Of a stretch of DNA of 64,000 nucleotides, positions 63,413 to 64,000 are shown piece by piece. Position 1 is the first letter of the stretch. Each line of letters begins with the position of its first letter. The translations under genes were made by a program, and so were the position numbers. The stretch is from NCBI GenBank assembly GCA_036435485.1, contig CM071595.1, positions 2,542,001-2,606,000 on the forward strand, given 5' to 3'. The notes under the pieces are model-generated. The model did not search any database. It was not told the DNA's origin and saw only the letters and a list, made by a program, of their open reading frames with translations. This DNA is from Saposhnikovia divaricata. Its lineage: Eukaryota; Streptophyta; Magnoliopsida; Apiales; Apiaceae.

Positions 63413-64000
63413 CCGAGTTTCGTTCATATCAGCTCCGATTCAGGTCTGAATTGCGTCAAATAAAATTTCGTTGAATTCCAATAACCCATAGGAACAAAAT
63501 ATGTAAAAATATCCACAAAATGGTCCGACTCGATTTTTAACAATATCCCGTGTACTAACCCCTTTGAGGATTATCCAAAAACCGAGTTTTGACTATATCA
63601 GCTCCGATACAGGTCTGAATTGTGTCAAATAAAATTTCGTTGAATTCCAATAACCCATAGGAACAAAATATGTAAAAATATCCACAAAATGGTCCGACTC
63701 GATTTTTGACAATATCCCGTGTACTAACTAACCCCTTTGAGGATTATCCAAAAACCGAGTTTTGACTATATCAGCTCCGATTCAGGTCTGAATTGCGTCA
63801 AATAAAATTTCGTTGAATTCCAATAACCCATAGGAACAAAATATGTAAAAATATCCTTAAAATGGTCCGACTCGATTTTTAACAATATCCCGTATACTAA
63901 CCACTTTGAGGATTATCCGAAAACCGAGTTTCGTTCATATCAGCTCCGATTCAGGTCTGAATTGCGTCAAATAAAATTTCGTTGAATTCCAATAACCCAT

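Larger units (their letters stand above)
52215..64000. repeat. 169-bp satellite array, right block (~70 monomers)
   Basis: The same satellite resumes in phase directly after the hAT element and runs to the window end. The monomer broken by the insertion continues with CATAGGAACAAAATATTT, so nothing was lost apart from the 8 bp duplication made on insertion. Up to ~57000 the C, D, A and B types are all present. Beyond ~57000 the array is made of A, B and A/D-hybrid monomers only. Shared small indels here include ATATCCGTG (minus 1 base), GTACTAACTAACC (plus 4) and TTTGTTCATATC (minus 1). One monomer near 58650 carries a ~50 bp deletion. The array continues past the right edge. Confidence 0.97.
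57000..64000. repeat. Domain VIII: C-free array of A, B and A/D-hybrid monomers
   Basis: The last C-type GATTCCGG lies at ~56889. Beyond it every monomer is A, B or a hybrid with the A arm (TTTTGACTATATCAG) joined to D-type GATACAGGTCTGAATTGTG and TTTCATTG. GTACTAACTAACC, a 4-base insertion, starts at 59321, 61183 and 63721: steps of 1862 (11 monomers) and 2538 (15 monomers). GAATTTCGTC at 57577 and 60234 and ATATCTCGTG at 57165 and 59822 are each 2657 bp apart, 16 monomers less a ~50 bp deletion plus small indels. No gene. Confidence 0.8.

Noticed and set aside
1..64000. CRISPR array
   Set aside because: Units are contiguous 169 bp monomers that vary along their length; there are no short identical repeats with unique spacers and no cas genes.

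Overview
This 64 kb window is a gene-free block of plant-type satellite DNA. About 98.8% of it is one tandem repeat with a basic monomer of 169 bp, roughly 370 copies, all in the same orientation. The array runs off both ends of the window. I find no credible protein-coding gene, rRNA, tRNA or CRISPR array. The monomer is AT-rich, close to nucleosome length, holds a GAATTC site in nearly every copy, and is organised into higher-order repeats (HORs). This is what a (peri)centromeric satellite array of a flowering plant looks like. The only other DNA is a 782 bp non-autonomous hAT (Ac/Ds-like) element at 51433..52214, with 12 bp perfect terminal inverted repeats and an 8 bp target-site duplication. 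Its TCGGGT-rich ends suggest a dicot. I do not recognise the satellite family, so the species is not called.

Four monomer types recur, told apart mainly at monomer positions 17-70 and 129-156 (position 1 = the ATATCCCGTG start). A: CCCC at 17-20, TTTTGAC arm, GATTCAGG, CTTAAAATGG. B: CCAC, CGTTC arm. C: TTTGAGAATTTTCC, CGATC arm, GATTCCGG. D: TATAAGCTCCGATACAGG, AATTGTGTC, ATCAACAAAATGG. The frequent order is C-D-A-B (676 bp tetramer), or A-B-C trimers where D is missing.

Layout: 1..~4900, 10-mer (1690 bp) and 16-mer (2704 bp) modules, with no C type before ~3048. ~4900..9000, mixed transition. ~9000..24600, A-B-C trimers paired into a 6-mer (~1013 bp), which combine into an 18-mer of 3039 bp. 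~26450..30150, two copies of an 11-mer of 1851 bp. ~30150..35280, mixed, mostly C-D-A-B. ~35280..38983, two copies of a different 11-mer of 1852 bp. ~39650..47440, a 17-mer of 2873 bp in two full copies and one partial copy. ~47440..57000, C-D-A-B background with local duplications, the hAT insertion and another 17-mer spacing (2869 bp). ~57000..64000, a domain without C-type monomers, with 5-, 11-, 15- and 16-mer spacings.

HOR periods were worked out by hand from the spacing of rare private variants. Unit lengths are exact where two copies of such a variant are cited. Domain edges are approximate, to about one monomer.
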